Of a stretch of 64,000 bases of DNA, positions 1 through 12,100 are shown piece by piece. This stretch comes from Erythrophleum ivorense. Taxonomy: Eukaryota > Streptophyta > Magnoliopsida > Fabales > Fabaceae. The stretch spans positions 1,932,001 through 1,996,000 of the forward strand of contig JAIUCV010000001.1 of the NCBI GenBank assembly GCA_026724425.1, written 5' to 3'. Position 1 is the stretch's first letter. Each line of letters starts with the position of its first letter. A model generated the notes under the pieces. That model was not told where the DNA came from. It searched no databases and saw only the letters and a list, made by a program, of their open reading frames with translations. Both the position numbers and the translations under genes were made by a program.

Positions 1-3000
1 CTATTGACTTTAAATAAATTCTCTTAAATTTAGTGGTAACAGGTCTTTCAGAATAAATATTTTTATTTTTTGATTCTTAACTCTAATTCTCCCTTTTCTT
101 TTCCTTTTTCTCATCCATGAATAAAACTTGAGGGGAATTTTCATATTTTCTTTCCATCCCAATTATTTTCTTTCTTTCCTATATATACATGCCAAACAAA
201 GGAAATGCATCATCTTCTTTCTATTTCTTTTCATTTTCTTTCTTTTGAATTACATTACAAGATTATAATTAAATCTGTAATATAAAATATTGATGCTTAT
301 CAATACAATTTAAGTCATAAAAAATTTGTCACCAAAATACTAATTTATGGAGAATGCCTTATAATTGACCAATTTAAATATCACTTTAAGCATATATTTG
401 ATACACTATATAAGATAACGTCTGATAATATTAAAGTTGATAAAATTTTAATATTATACAATATTTGGTATAACACTATAAAAAATAATGTATTGTATAA
501 GATAAATCATTCTATATTTGGTGATATATTATATAATATTAGATAGAATAATAATTAAATTTTTTGATAAAAATATCTTTAACTTAAATATCTACTATAT
601 TTATCTAAATTTATTATATTATATTAAATTTTTTAAAAATAAAAGTTTATCTATAAAAAAAGAGAAATTAAAACAAACAAAAAATTAAGACCTTATATTA
701 TTTGCTTCTTCACTATTCTCACATATTACAATAGCTTTAACCATTATTAAGTCTTCATTCTCATCTAACTATTGTTCATGATAGTTGGACTAGATCAGTG
801 GTGATGAGATAAAAAAAATGGCTAAATGTCAATTTGCAAACGAGAAATTGAGCACAAGTGAGTAGGGTTACATCTTATGCCTAGTGGCCTGACTAGCTCA
901 ATCATATTAGTTTTATGAATTTTTTTCAAAGGTTATTTTATTATTTTTATAATTTTTTTTAAAGGCCTAACTAAGTAACCCTTGCTCAAGCATAGGGTTT
1001 AAAAGAAGTAGCTCAATACAAATTAGGGTGGGCACTAGGCAAGTCTTACATATTATTTTTTGATAAAAAAATTATTTTTAAAAGGTTATTTTATAATTTT
1101 TATTAAAAACTTTTTAAAAAAGTAACTTGACCAACTTAATATTAAACGAAATTGGCTTGGGTTACCTATCTTATATTATGTTATACATTTTTCTATATAT
1201 AGGGAGAATTTTGATGTATAAACTTATATAACATATTACTTACATCAAATAAGTATTAAGTTTATAATGTATTATATTAATTTATATTATTAAACCTAAT
1301 ATAATATATCAAATCGGTCTTAATTTTTAATTATTGTTCAATGTAAAATATATCAACGTAATCAACAATACAAAAATTAGACATTTTCAAAAGTGATGAC
1401 CTTTAAAAAATTTATCCTTAAATAAGTGAATAAAAATATATTGATCATTATAATAATTAAAAAATTGTAATGTGCCTTTTTTCTTAATTTGCGTTTAACT
1501 CATTCAGTTTTATCTAATTCAATTATTTTGTCAACTCAAAATAAAAAACCAAATATGCCATAGAATTTTTTGTCCTCCTCGTCATAGCAAGAGAAATGCC
1601 CTGAGTCTTTAAAGAGAGGTTGACAGTGCTTTGAGTGTGAATTCTTTTCAAATATGCCATAGAGTTCAGTACTCTATCTCTAAGTAATTTTGTTTTAGTG
1701 ATCAGGTTTTCTCTGTTTTGGCATTGTTCTTCATTGGAAATGGCGTGAGATATCATACACTAAAATCCAAAATAGAAATTAGAAACATTGTCAAATTTAT
1801 TATTGGAGCATGCATAGAGAGGCCTTGGTATTGTGAAAATTAATATGTGGCAATACGCTCTTCTATAATTTTAATTGTAAGCGAATTACTGGGAATGCAT
1901 GATTCTTGATTTTTTATTTCCTCTTTTGTGTGTGGTTTTTGTTGGATAATTCAAGGCTCAAAGTTTGTGGGTTCGGGATTCTTTAAGAAGTCTTCCTCCA
2001 AATAAAGGTGACACTTTTTGACCAAAAATGAAAGAAGAATGCACTTGGTTGTGTTTGGGTTATTGGTGTACGTGGCCCATTTGGAAAAGGAAAATAAAAA
2101 GGAAAAATATATTTTTATAAACAGAAACTTTTTTTGTATTTTTAGTTTAATTTAAATTAAAAATAAATAAATATTATTAAATAATAATTATAAAGACACA
2201 ATAAACATTGTATACAACTATATTAAAAAAATTTCTCTGACTTACATAAAAATAAACATTGTCTTAGTAGATATTTGGATAAAAACTTTTTTTTAAGAAA
2301 AAAGCGAGTGAGAAGTTCTCTTTTTTTAACATATCAATTAACAGATATATGAATATTTTGTTCACCTATAATAGTAGTTAGGCTAAAAATTGTAATTTAA
2401 GTTAACTAACTTAATAAAAAATTAATAAGTGAAAATTTACTAGATTGAGAGAAACTAAAATGAAAGACAAATTTGAAAAAGTTTATATTTTCTAAGGATA
2501 AAAAAATTTTAATTCCCTCTAAATAACTTAAATCACTTTATTCTATTTTTTTTTTCAAATAAAATACTTTGAGTAAAAAATCACAAATACAAATTCCTTA
2601 ATCACAAAGAAGTTTAAATTAGTATTATACTCCCTTAATTTCATAAAAAAATTTAAATCAATCCTTAAATGTGAAATGTATAAAAATAGTCTTCTATATT
2701 TTATTTCATTCTATCCTTATTTGTTGCCATTCCAATTGTGGGGGGATGACATTTCACTTTGTTGTTAATCCTATTTGTTGCTTTGTTGATAAATTTAATG
2801 ATTTTGAACAAATAGGTGTACATTGGTTTTTGGAGGTTCAGTGTGTCTAATTCTTATGCAGTTAAATGGAGTTGGATTAGGCCGGATGTTCCCAAAAAAA
2901 AAAATCTAGGCTAGAGTCATAAAATTAGATTAAATCAAGTATTAGACTAAATTTAAAGGCTATATTGACCTGATTTAGTCTAAAATTTAAATTTAAAAAG

Positions 3001-3640
3001 TTTAAAATAAATTTTTATGAATATTTATATAAAAATTTTAATTTTTTAATATAAAATATAATTCTTAAAAAAATTATATAAAAATATTTTGATCATTTTA
3101 TAAATTCTATAATAAATTAAAAAAATAAGTCATATGATATTGTCTAATACTAAATTGGACTGAGTTAAATTTGGCTTAAGTTTAAATAATAAAATTTAAT
3201 TTGTAAATCTATTTAAAATTAAATTAAATACTAAGTTATCAAAATCTGATATGATTTGACTTATGTAGCCTCCTAATTTTGACAAACATCAAAGTTAAAA
3301 TTTTTAATAAAGTCATGAAAAAGAAATAAAATAATAATTTAACCAAAAAAAAACACACCTTTACCTCTTGAAGTCATTCTCTTAACCTCTTATTTGGTTT
3401 GTATTTTTAGAAAAGAGGAAAAAAAAAATTTTATTAAACTTTTCTTCCTTTTCTCTTTTTCCCCTCCCCTCCAATTTAGAAGGATTGGGAGAAAAAATTA
3501 TTTTTTAAATTAAAATATTTTTATATTTATTTATTTTATTTTATTTATTTATAAATTTTTTAAATAATTATAATTATAAATAATTTTTAATATTTATATA
3601 ATTTAATAATAAAAATATTAAATTTTTAAAAATAAAAAAT
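1..3640. other. AT-rich intergenic region, no gene seen
   Basis: No coding exon with recognisable homology is visible on either strand. The stretch is strongly AT-rich with many short poly-A/T runs, and the few open frames are short and low in complexity. Parts look like old decayed repeats, but no terminal repeats or target duplications could be fixed. Confidence 0.6.
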
Positions 3641-3699
3641 AACTAATTATATTATTATTATTTTTAAAATATATAAAAATAAAATAATTTTTTTTCCCT

Positions 3700-3883
3700 C
3701 ACTCACTCCGCTGAACCAAATTATTAAAATCCCTCCCTCCCTTCCCTTCCCCTCCCCTCCCCGCAGTTGAAACTTGGATGATCGCGATATTGAGAAAATC
3801 TCAGTGTAAACAAAATCGTCTGGATTGGGAAGAAGGGGAAGCTGCGAGGCTCTGTGCTCCGTGCAGACTGCGGAGATTGAAGC
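3700..3883 (+). promoter_or_regulatory. C/T-rich leader just upstream of the MMTAG2-type start codon
   Basis: A long pyrimidine tract of CCCTCC-type units (about 3730-3764) lies about 120 bases before the ATG at 3884. CT-rich tracts are common in plant core promoters and 5' leaders, so this is the likely promoter/5'-UTR zone. No convincing TATA box was identified. The transcription start is not visible from sequence alone. Confidence 0.4.
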
Positions 3884-6800
3884 ATGTATCATCCTACAAG
3901 AGGTGGCGTTCGCGGTGGTCGAGATCGTAAGTCTTTCTTCTTCTCTAGCCCTATAGTAAATTTTTGAAATTAACCTAATCCAGAATTACCCTATTTCTTC
4001 TTAATTTCCACAAGGCGTAGCGACTTATTTTGCTCTTGCGATGCATCAATTGGAAAAATTTTCTTCCCAGAAAAATATGTTCTTTGAATTATAAACTAGC
4101 TCAAAGGATAGTCGATTTTTTTTTGTCTTTGGGTTTTTTGAATCTGTCAAATTGGCGACTGCAATCTCTTTTGTGTATCGTTAATTGTCGTTCTTCTTGT
4201 TGCTGATGTTGTCATGGTCCGTGCCAAGTGGGGTTTTTTTTTTCGGGTTTTTGCTTTTTAATAACCTCTGGCTTGTAGAAGCAGTTGAATTAGAAGGATT
4301 TGACATGAAAAGAAAGGCTTATTGATTAGAAATGCAAAACTGGACAAACTATGAGTGTACTTTAATTCTTGTCCTGAATTTTTACCCTTTTAAATGATCA
4401 CTTATCATTTAAGGGACTTTTGTAGTTCCGTAGGCTTCTGCGACCTTGTTGCCAACTTCAGCTTTGTCTTCTTTTCTAGTTTTTCATATTTTGTTTCACA
4501 AAACTTAATTCCTTGTGCCTGGGTTTTAACTTTCTTTTCATGATCTCCAACATATGATCATTTTCCCTTCTTCTTTATTCAAAATTTGAATGGAGTGTAA
4601 TGCTTTATTGCTTCTCATGTGGAGCACCTTATGCTTGTTAGAATCTGAAGGAAAAGTGGAAACTAGCTGTCATACAGCAATGTGATCTAGCATTTTAAGT
4701 GACTTCTACAAGGTCATCCACACACGCACAAAAAAGTTTAAGTTTCTTATTACTGAAGGTAAAGATTCTTCAACTATGCGATTCCTACTAAAACTAGTAC
4801 ACATTTGAAGGAAACAATTTATTAATTAAGTTCGCCAGTCAGGAAAAGACACCTGACAGTCCTAAATCCTAAATATAAGCTTTCGTATTAGAGTTATAAT
4901 AATGTATATTTCATGCATGAACCTTCTCTAAAATTCTAGTTCTGATTTTGCTTACAAAAACTCTAGATAAAAGATCTTGGATATGCTGTAAAGGCAGTAT
5001 CCTGACCCTCTTCATCCTGTGGCATAAATTACATGTAGATTATTGGCAGAGCATACTCATCTGTGGAAGAAATAACTTCTCAAAGAGGAACATGGCAGCA
5101 TGTATCTAACTCATGATTACTACCAGTTCCAAGATGGATTTTTTTTTTCCTAAAATGTATGATGAACGGAACATTAGAGGAAAGGGAGAGGGGCTTGGGG
5201 GACGGAGAAAGAAAGGATGGGAGATTTAGGGAGAGAAAGGAGGAAGGGAGAACAGAGTGACTTAATAATTTTAGTTCTGAATGATAGAGGAAGAAAGAAA
5301 CCCTCAAAGAGTAGTGCTTTAATAATCCTTACAAGATACACGACTTTAAAGCCTAAACCTCTGTGTATATTTATGTAAATCCATTTAAATTTGGCATTTT
5401 GAATCTTTGTCTTTGATAACCTACCTTCTAATCTGGATTAATTTTATTGATTATCAATGCTTTGCTTGTGATGCCCAGAATTCAGTTGGGATGATGTTAA
5501 AGTTGATAAACATCGGGAGAACTATCTTGGTCACAGTATCAAGGCTCCTGTTGGAAGATGGCAGAAAGGTAAAATTGATTGTTCTTTTGAGTTTACAGTT
5601 TTCATAAGAATATTGTATATCCAAATATGTTTTTGCATTTTCTTGGAGACAAGTGATCGCTTAGTCTCAACGGCATACATGAATGAAAAGATATTAGTGT
5701 TAATGCCTTAAGATGGAATATGGCTGTTGTGGATTTGTGCGATGCTGTTTATTCTTTGACAATTCCAATTGGTGGTTATAATTTTATGCTTTAATTGTTA
5801 ATATTAGAATAAGGAACTAACCTTTATGAAACAATTAAACTCTATGCAGCTCAAAATGCAGGTTGGTACTTTGACTTGAAGAGCTTACTTTTTCCCCTCC
5901 CCAGCGTATTATATCAAACTGAAATATCAGTGGCATTAGGAGAATATGTCATTTGCTATGTTCTTTTAGTCCTACCTTTGACTCTTAGCACTTTATGCAA
6001 CCCTAGGGCTTTTTAAACTTTATATTTGTGCACTTGGGATTTAGGGAGGTGAAAGGAAACTTTTTTTGAGAATTTTTGCTTGATGGTTCTGCTGGATCCA
6101 GTACAAGAAAACTCTTAAGATAGGTCTGCAGAGATCTCCGAAATTCCCTTACATTTTTGGTAATTTTGTTATTGCAAGTGTTTTTATAGTCTTGAATTGG
6201 GATCCAGATGTTTAATATGAATTTTGTCCTATTTAAGAGTAATTGAGTCAATCAAAATACTGGTTGGTCAGTCTTTGGGTTACATAATGTCTTGGTCTGA
6301 AAGTAATGTGAGAGTAGGTGATCTGAAAGCCAGTAGGTGATCTGAAAGCCATTCAACAGTCATTAAAATTGCAACTTAATAATTTACTCAATTCTTAGGA
6401 CTCAGAAAACTCTTTTAAATGGGTCATTTAATGTTGGCACAGAATAACCATTTTTGCTTAAATCGAGGGCCAGATTCATATTCTTCAAATCTGTGTGCAT
6501 GGAGGTGTAATTGTATGCCTAAGCTTCTCTCACCTTATATAATGCCCTTAAACTACAACTTGTGAGTTTTCTGGACTTCATCAGTTTGGGAGATACCACA
6601 TTTGCAATGGTCATGAGTTGGAATGTCCCCTAGAGACTATGTTACATAGGTTTGGGTGCAGGTATAGGGTATGGTAATTTTTTCAAAACATAGGATACGA
6701 GTAAGGTTATATCCTGTGTAAGTAATGTGTATTTTGTAATTTAACAACTTTACATTGATAGAATTTTATAATATATAATCAACCAAAATTGTAATGATTA

Positions 6801-9069
6801 TCTTAAAGTTCATATAACTTAATTAAAAGTAAATCAGATTAATATCTGATATTAGAGTTGTCTACGACTCTGTGTATATAAGTGTTTTTTTTTTGTTTAG
6901 TTAGTAAAGTTTACTTTCAGATCTCCATAATCCAGAGTTAATAATTTGTCTGGAGGTGGATAAAAGGCATATTTACAAATTTCACACAACATGCATCCGA
7001 ACCAAATTTTCAAAAAACTAAAAATGATGGGTACTTGATATGTATTTTGGAGTATCCAAAGAGTACCGGCACCCAATACATAACTGGCAGGGGTACAGCT
7101 TGAATATAGCTGTACCCATGGTTTACATTCTTGAGGTCTATTGTGATTTACTAAAATTACCTAAAGAAGAAGAAGAAGTAGAAGAAGAAAAGAGTGCATC
7201 TTTCAGTTCTGGAATCTGAATTATGCGAGAAAAATAGAAAATTTTAGCAATCAGACATGGATTGGGAGAATTCTTGTGTGGATTGCGAGGTGGAATTGCA
7301 GAAGATGCATCTATGGTTTTCTACAATTACAACACTGATTAAATGTTGTGGAAAGAGCTATATTGATATGGAAAGATACATGAAATTAAGAGGTCACTTG
7401 TTGTTTCAAAGTTCACTGGATGGACTTGCATGTAGCAAAAAGACCAGTACCTTAAGAAACCAAGTCAATTTGCAATAATGCAGACTGCAGAGAGTAGGAC
7501 AAAGGAAAATAAGTCAGAACGATAAAGAATCATTCAAATTCTGTGTTCTGCACAAGCTGCAGGCAGCTTAAAACAATGCTAAATAGGTGAAATTTTCAGC
7601 TGCATCTCAGAGTAGGGTGCTACATTAGAGAGGAAGAAGAAAATTTAAAACACAGTGCTGTAACAGCAGAAGAGCAATATTGAGATGTGAACAAGGATCT
7701 GAAAATGCTTGAGAACTAGATGGATATGTTTGAAAGAAGACTAGGGGCAAAAAATTTGTTATGGCAATTTTAATTCTTAGGAAGTAAAAAATTGTTAATT
7801 AACATGATTTGGGGCCATAAAGAGTTTACTTTGATAATTTCATCAATTGTATTGCTGGTAGTGTCTTGCGAAAGACCTTTTTGGACCATAAAATTCATCA
7901 TTCTTGGCTTTCAATAGGTTTTGTAGTCTAAAATGTTAATGTGGTTGAGGGCATTGATAATATTGAGAAGCTTAAAGTTTCTCCCCTGGCCATCAATGAT
8001 GATTGTTGGAAGGTTCTTCTTTCTTTCTGGGTTGTCATGTCACTTTTATTTGGTCTTGTTTGTCAAGTAATCCCTTTTATTATCCTTCTCTCTTTTGGAT
8101 TCTGGTAGGAGTAGGTTAAAGGTTAAAGAAGACTATCTGGGATTTTCTTTTAGTCTGGTGTGGGAGAGAAGAGAAGATGTTTCCTTTTTAGTTGTTTAGG
8201 AGGGGTTCTGTAGGCTGTGGAGTGAGGGGGCTTGGGACTGTCCAAGAACATTACTGTGGCAGGTAGTGGTTATAGTGTTTGATTGTTTTCCCCTGGAGAT
8301 TGTTTTATGTTATGCTATCTGGTTATTCAGAGTATGTTTAAGGGTAGGAATGCCTATCCAGCGCTGACCACTATTTATGCAAGCCCTAGGAAATATTTCT
8401 CAGGGATAGGTATCTTTGAAATTACTGGTCTCTTTCATGATAGGAGATGGGATTTATTTCAGGTTTTGGGAGTATAATTGTGTAGCAAATATTCCTTTCT
8501 TTTTTTCCTGCCATTTTGGAACTTTATTGTCTCTCCCCTTTGTGTAATTCTCCCTTATAGAGCTCTTTGGTCCATTGAGGGGCTCTTGAAACTTTCACTT
8601 TTTGGGGTTCTTACTTATAGGGATTTCATAAACTAGAATTCCTTCAACTTCTTCTTCACCCTTGGGCCCTTATCCCACTTTGGGTAGGAAAGGTTGGACT
8701 CTTGGTTGTTCTTGTGTGTTTGTGTAAAAGCTCTTTTTCATTACCTTACCTAGTAGGGAAACTATTCTTCTTGAGAAGTTTATTCCTAAATTTAAAGTCC
8801 TTTCAGAGGTTATTGCAATCTCCTCAAAGGGTGCTGCAAAGCAGATGGAGAAAAATGATTTTAGTAAAGAGAATTTGTCAACTTGGTTGTTTGTTTGGAC
8901 AGCAGTAAGCAATAGGATTGCAAATTTGAAAAAGTTATCATTTCGTTTAATTATATTGATTTAGCTAATTAAGTTTCTATAGTAGGATGCCTACAACATT
9001 TTCTGCTTAATCTAAGCATATTGTTACGTGATATTATTAGGAGGTTGTTAGTTAGTTAGAACTGTTAAG

Positions 9070-9105
<36 letters not shown>

Positions 9106-12100
9106 GTTTGTTAGGAAGTGTGTGTGTGTGTGTGTTAAGGAATAATAACAATAATAATAAGTTTGTTAGGAATCCCTAATAGTATTCCTATCAATATAAA
9201 TAGGGATAGTCAAGATGTATATGGTGTGTGTGTGTGTATTTCTGTTACCATGTATCGATTGGTATCAGAGCCATTCTTTGGTTCCACGATGGCACCAGAG
9301 ACCCGATCCCATTTACAAGAACAATCTGTACAAATCCAAAGCTCTCTAACACAAATAGAGGAGCATCTCAAGAAGATAGCAACAGTAATGGAGATTATGA
9401 ATCTTAAGCAAGAGACCTCTGTTACGGAGTACTAAGAGAAGTTTGAAGAACTACCAGCGGAAGTGGATTTACCAAAGGAGATTGCTATAAGATGTTTTGT
9501 GGGAGGACTTTGTGGTGACGTTCAAATAGTTGTTTGATTATTCAACTTATCCAACTTAGCCAACCTAGCCTATCTCCAAGAAATCTACATCTAAAAGATG
9601 CAAGAAAGGCAAACAGAGAATATTGATAGGAGCAACTCTAGCAAAGTACCACAGTCACCATTTCCAATCCCAAAGATTGATGGAAAAGTCAACCATGAAG
9701 AAGTTACAGAAGATGACACTAGCGCAAACTCGTTGCACAAGGAGGACATTGAACAATAATGTCTTAACCAAACTCAGGTTTTGCTAATCAAAGGGGACAC
9801 GAAACCCATCGATGATGATGAGCTTAGTGAGGATGAACAAATCCAAGATCCATTGCTATCAGACTCAGGGATGGGTGAAGGAACAAACTATGAAGGAGTC
9901 AATGAGGGTGAAGTTGCAGAGGCTGACGTGAAGCTAGAACAGATAGAACTTAATGTTCTTGACGTCACAAAGGCTAATGATAGCAAACTCAATGGGGCAT
10001 TTGGTGACAAAAATGCCATTGAAATTCATTCCTCTTCAGTCTTCCTTGTTTTGCAAGAATGCAGAATCCTCATCGCCAATTAGTTACCTATGAAATCCTT
10101 TCATAACAAGAAGACCAAGAAATGGAGTTTTGAATTGGACAATGGTGGTCTCATACTACAGCCCAAAGATGGGTTTCCCTCTGACGTTGATCTTCTCTAT
10201 GTGGGTTCTTGGAAAATCGACATTGATTCATTGGAACAGGACGACGACGGATCTTAGTAGGTACTTCTTGCTGTTCATTGGGAAGAGGCCCATGTTGTGC
10301 AAGATAGTTACAATGAAACCGACGATAGCAATGATGATGAGCTTGTCCTTGAAATTGTGCATTGCTTCAATGGCTTAAACCTTCAATGTCTCCCGATTGC
10401 AGATGTAGTTTAGCTAAGCTTTGACATCGAACCACGAACACTATTTCCTTTTCCTTTAATTTTTGCAAATTTTAGCCTCTATTTTGATGGGATGTTTGTC
10501 ATCAAGATGGGCAAGGCTCTACCTAAGCATCTGGTTGGGAAATTGTTGGTCGTTGATTTATACAAGTGGAACAGTAGAGATGCAGGATAGGATATGCTAG
10601 ATATTCGAGAGCTCGAGGATTCCATAACCGATTTTGGAAACTTCAACCTTGATCTTGGAATTGTAATTGCAGATCATGGAGGCATGATACTCATTTCCTC
10701 AGCTCTCACCCTTCTGATCAACAAAGACCTTCTCCATCTCATTGTAGCTCTTGGATTGCTCGGCAAGCTTCACCATATTGACAATCACAAAAAGGGAAAA
10801 TGGGTTGAGTTACAAAGGACTATGTTTTTGCTTATGTGTACCATTGTGAAGCTCATTTTTGTTGTTGTTCACTTTTATTTAACCCTCTCGGTCAAACCAC
10901 CAAGAAAGAAGGATGAAAGGTCTGCATCTCAAGGGGAGGGTCTTCCATAGATGGCTGAGGTTGCTTTGTCCATGTTAGTGGATGGGTCTTCGCAAGTAGC
11001 TGAGGTATTCATGGTAATGATCTGCTTCAACCCAGAAACATTTTGGGTATTTTTAATAGCATGAAATGGGCCTTGGTAATTGGGGCAATTCAACAATTGG
11101 GCCGAGGGTCATTGCTAGGCGAATTTCTTTTCAGCTGGTGCATCCTTCAATGAAGCCAATTCCTGTAAATTAGCTACAGTGAAGCATCAGGAAGCCTAAT
11201 TCAAAAAAGGCATTGTTGCATCAATATATTCTAAGTTCTGAAATAATATTTAAAAAAAAATTATTACCTTTTTGAATTTGTGCATTGTACAAAACCCCTG
11301 AGGACAAGGATCATTTGCAAGGGAGAGTATTGTTACGTGATATTATTAGGAGGTTATTAGTTAGTTAGAACTGTTAGGGAATAATAATAATAAGTTTGTT
11401 AGTTTGTTAGGAAGCCTTAATAGTATTCCTATCAATAGGAATATTCAAGACGTATGTGGTGTGATGTGATTTGAATACCAGTGTGTGCGTTTCTGTGTAT
11501 TTCTGTCACCATGTATCACATATGTTTCTAGTTTTATGGAATTTTTTTTCTTAATGAGTGTTTTAAATCTTCTTTCTTTATAATTCAGGCAAAGATCTAT
11601 TCTGGTATACAAAGGATAAAAAGGCCTTGAGTGCAGAGATGGAGGCTGCAAAAGAAGAAATCAAAAGAGTTAAGGAAGAGGAAGAGCAGGCAATGAGGGA
11701 GGCCCTTGGCTTAGCTCCTAAGCGTGCTAGCCGTCATCGGGGTAACCAGCTTGATAAACATGAGTACTCAGAACTAGTGAAGCGTGGGTCTACAGCCGAG
11801 GATGTGGGTGGAGGCCATGCCGAAGCAGCAAGGGTTGATGGTCTTGGTTTTTCAAGGTAAATTAATTGGGCATGGTCAAACATTACAGAAAGCAATAAAG
11901 TATTCCATTTATTTTCTTCTACTTCTTGGTAATCCTATTTCAGTTGTTTCTGATGTTTTAGCGCATCATATGAAATGAATGATAGGTTTAAAAATTATTC
12001 TGTGTATGCCAGTGCTTCATGGGCTTGTGTGTTGATAAGGTTAATGCATTCTGTAGAGTTTAGGGTATAAATATAGATGTTTTTCATACCAAGTACAATG

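Larger units (their letters stand above)
9017..11523 (+). mobile_element. Non-autonomous gag-only LTR retrotransposon (TR-GAG-like) inside MMTAG2 intron 2
   Basis: Two direct terminal repeats, 9022-9257 and 11331-11518, both begin TGTTACGTGATATTATTAGG and end ATGTATC plus G or A. They are flanked by a perfect 5-bp target duplication CATAT (9017-9021 and 11519-11523). A primer-binding site TGGTATCAGAGCC (9260-9272), complementary to initiator Met-tRNA, follows the 5' LTR, and a purine-rich tract (about 11318-11329) precedes the 3' LTR. The LTRs differ in length mainly through AAT and TG microsatellite expansion. The interior is only about 2.07 kb. It has a broken gag-like frame (see separate entry) and no protease, reverse transcriptase, RNase H or integrase. 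A non-autonomous element of the TR-GAG type fits best; a deletion derivative of a full element is the alternative. Confidence 0.88.

Noticed and set aside
10594..10950. 118-codon open frame with hydrophobic stretches inside the LTR element
   Set aside because: No recognisable domain, stops on both sides, and sits in the decayed interior of the retroelement. Could be captured sequence but cannot be supported as a gene.
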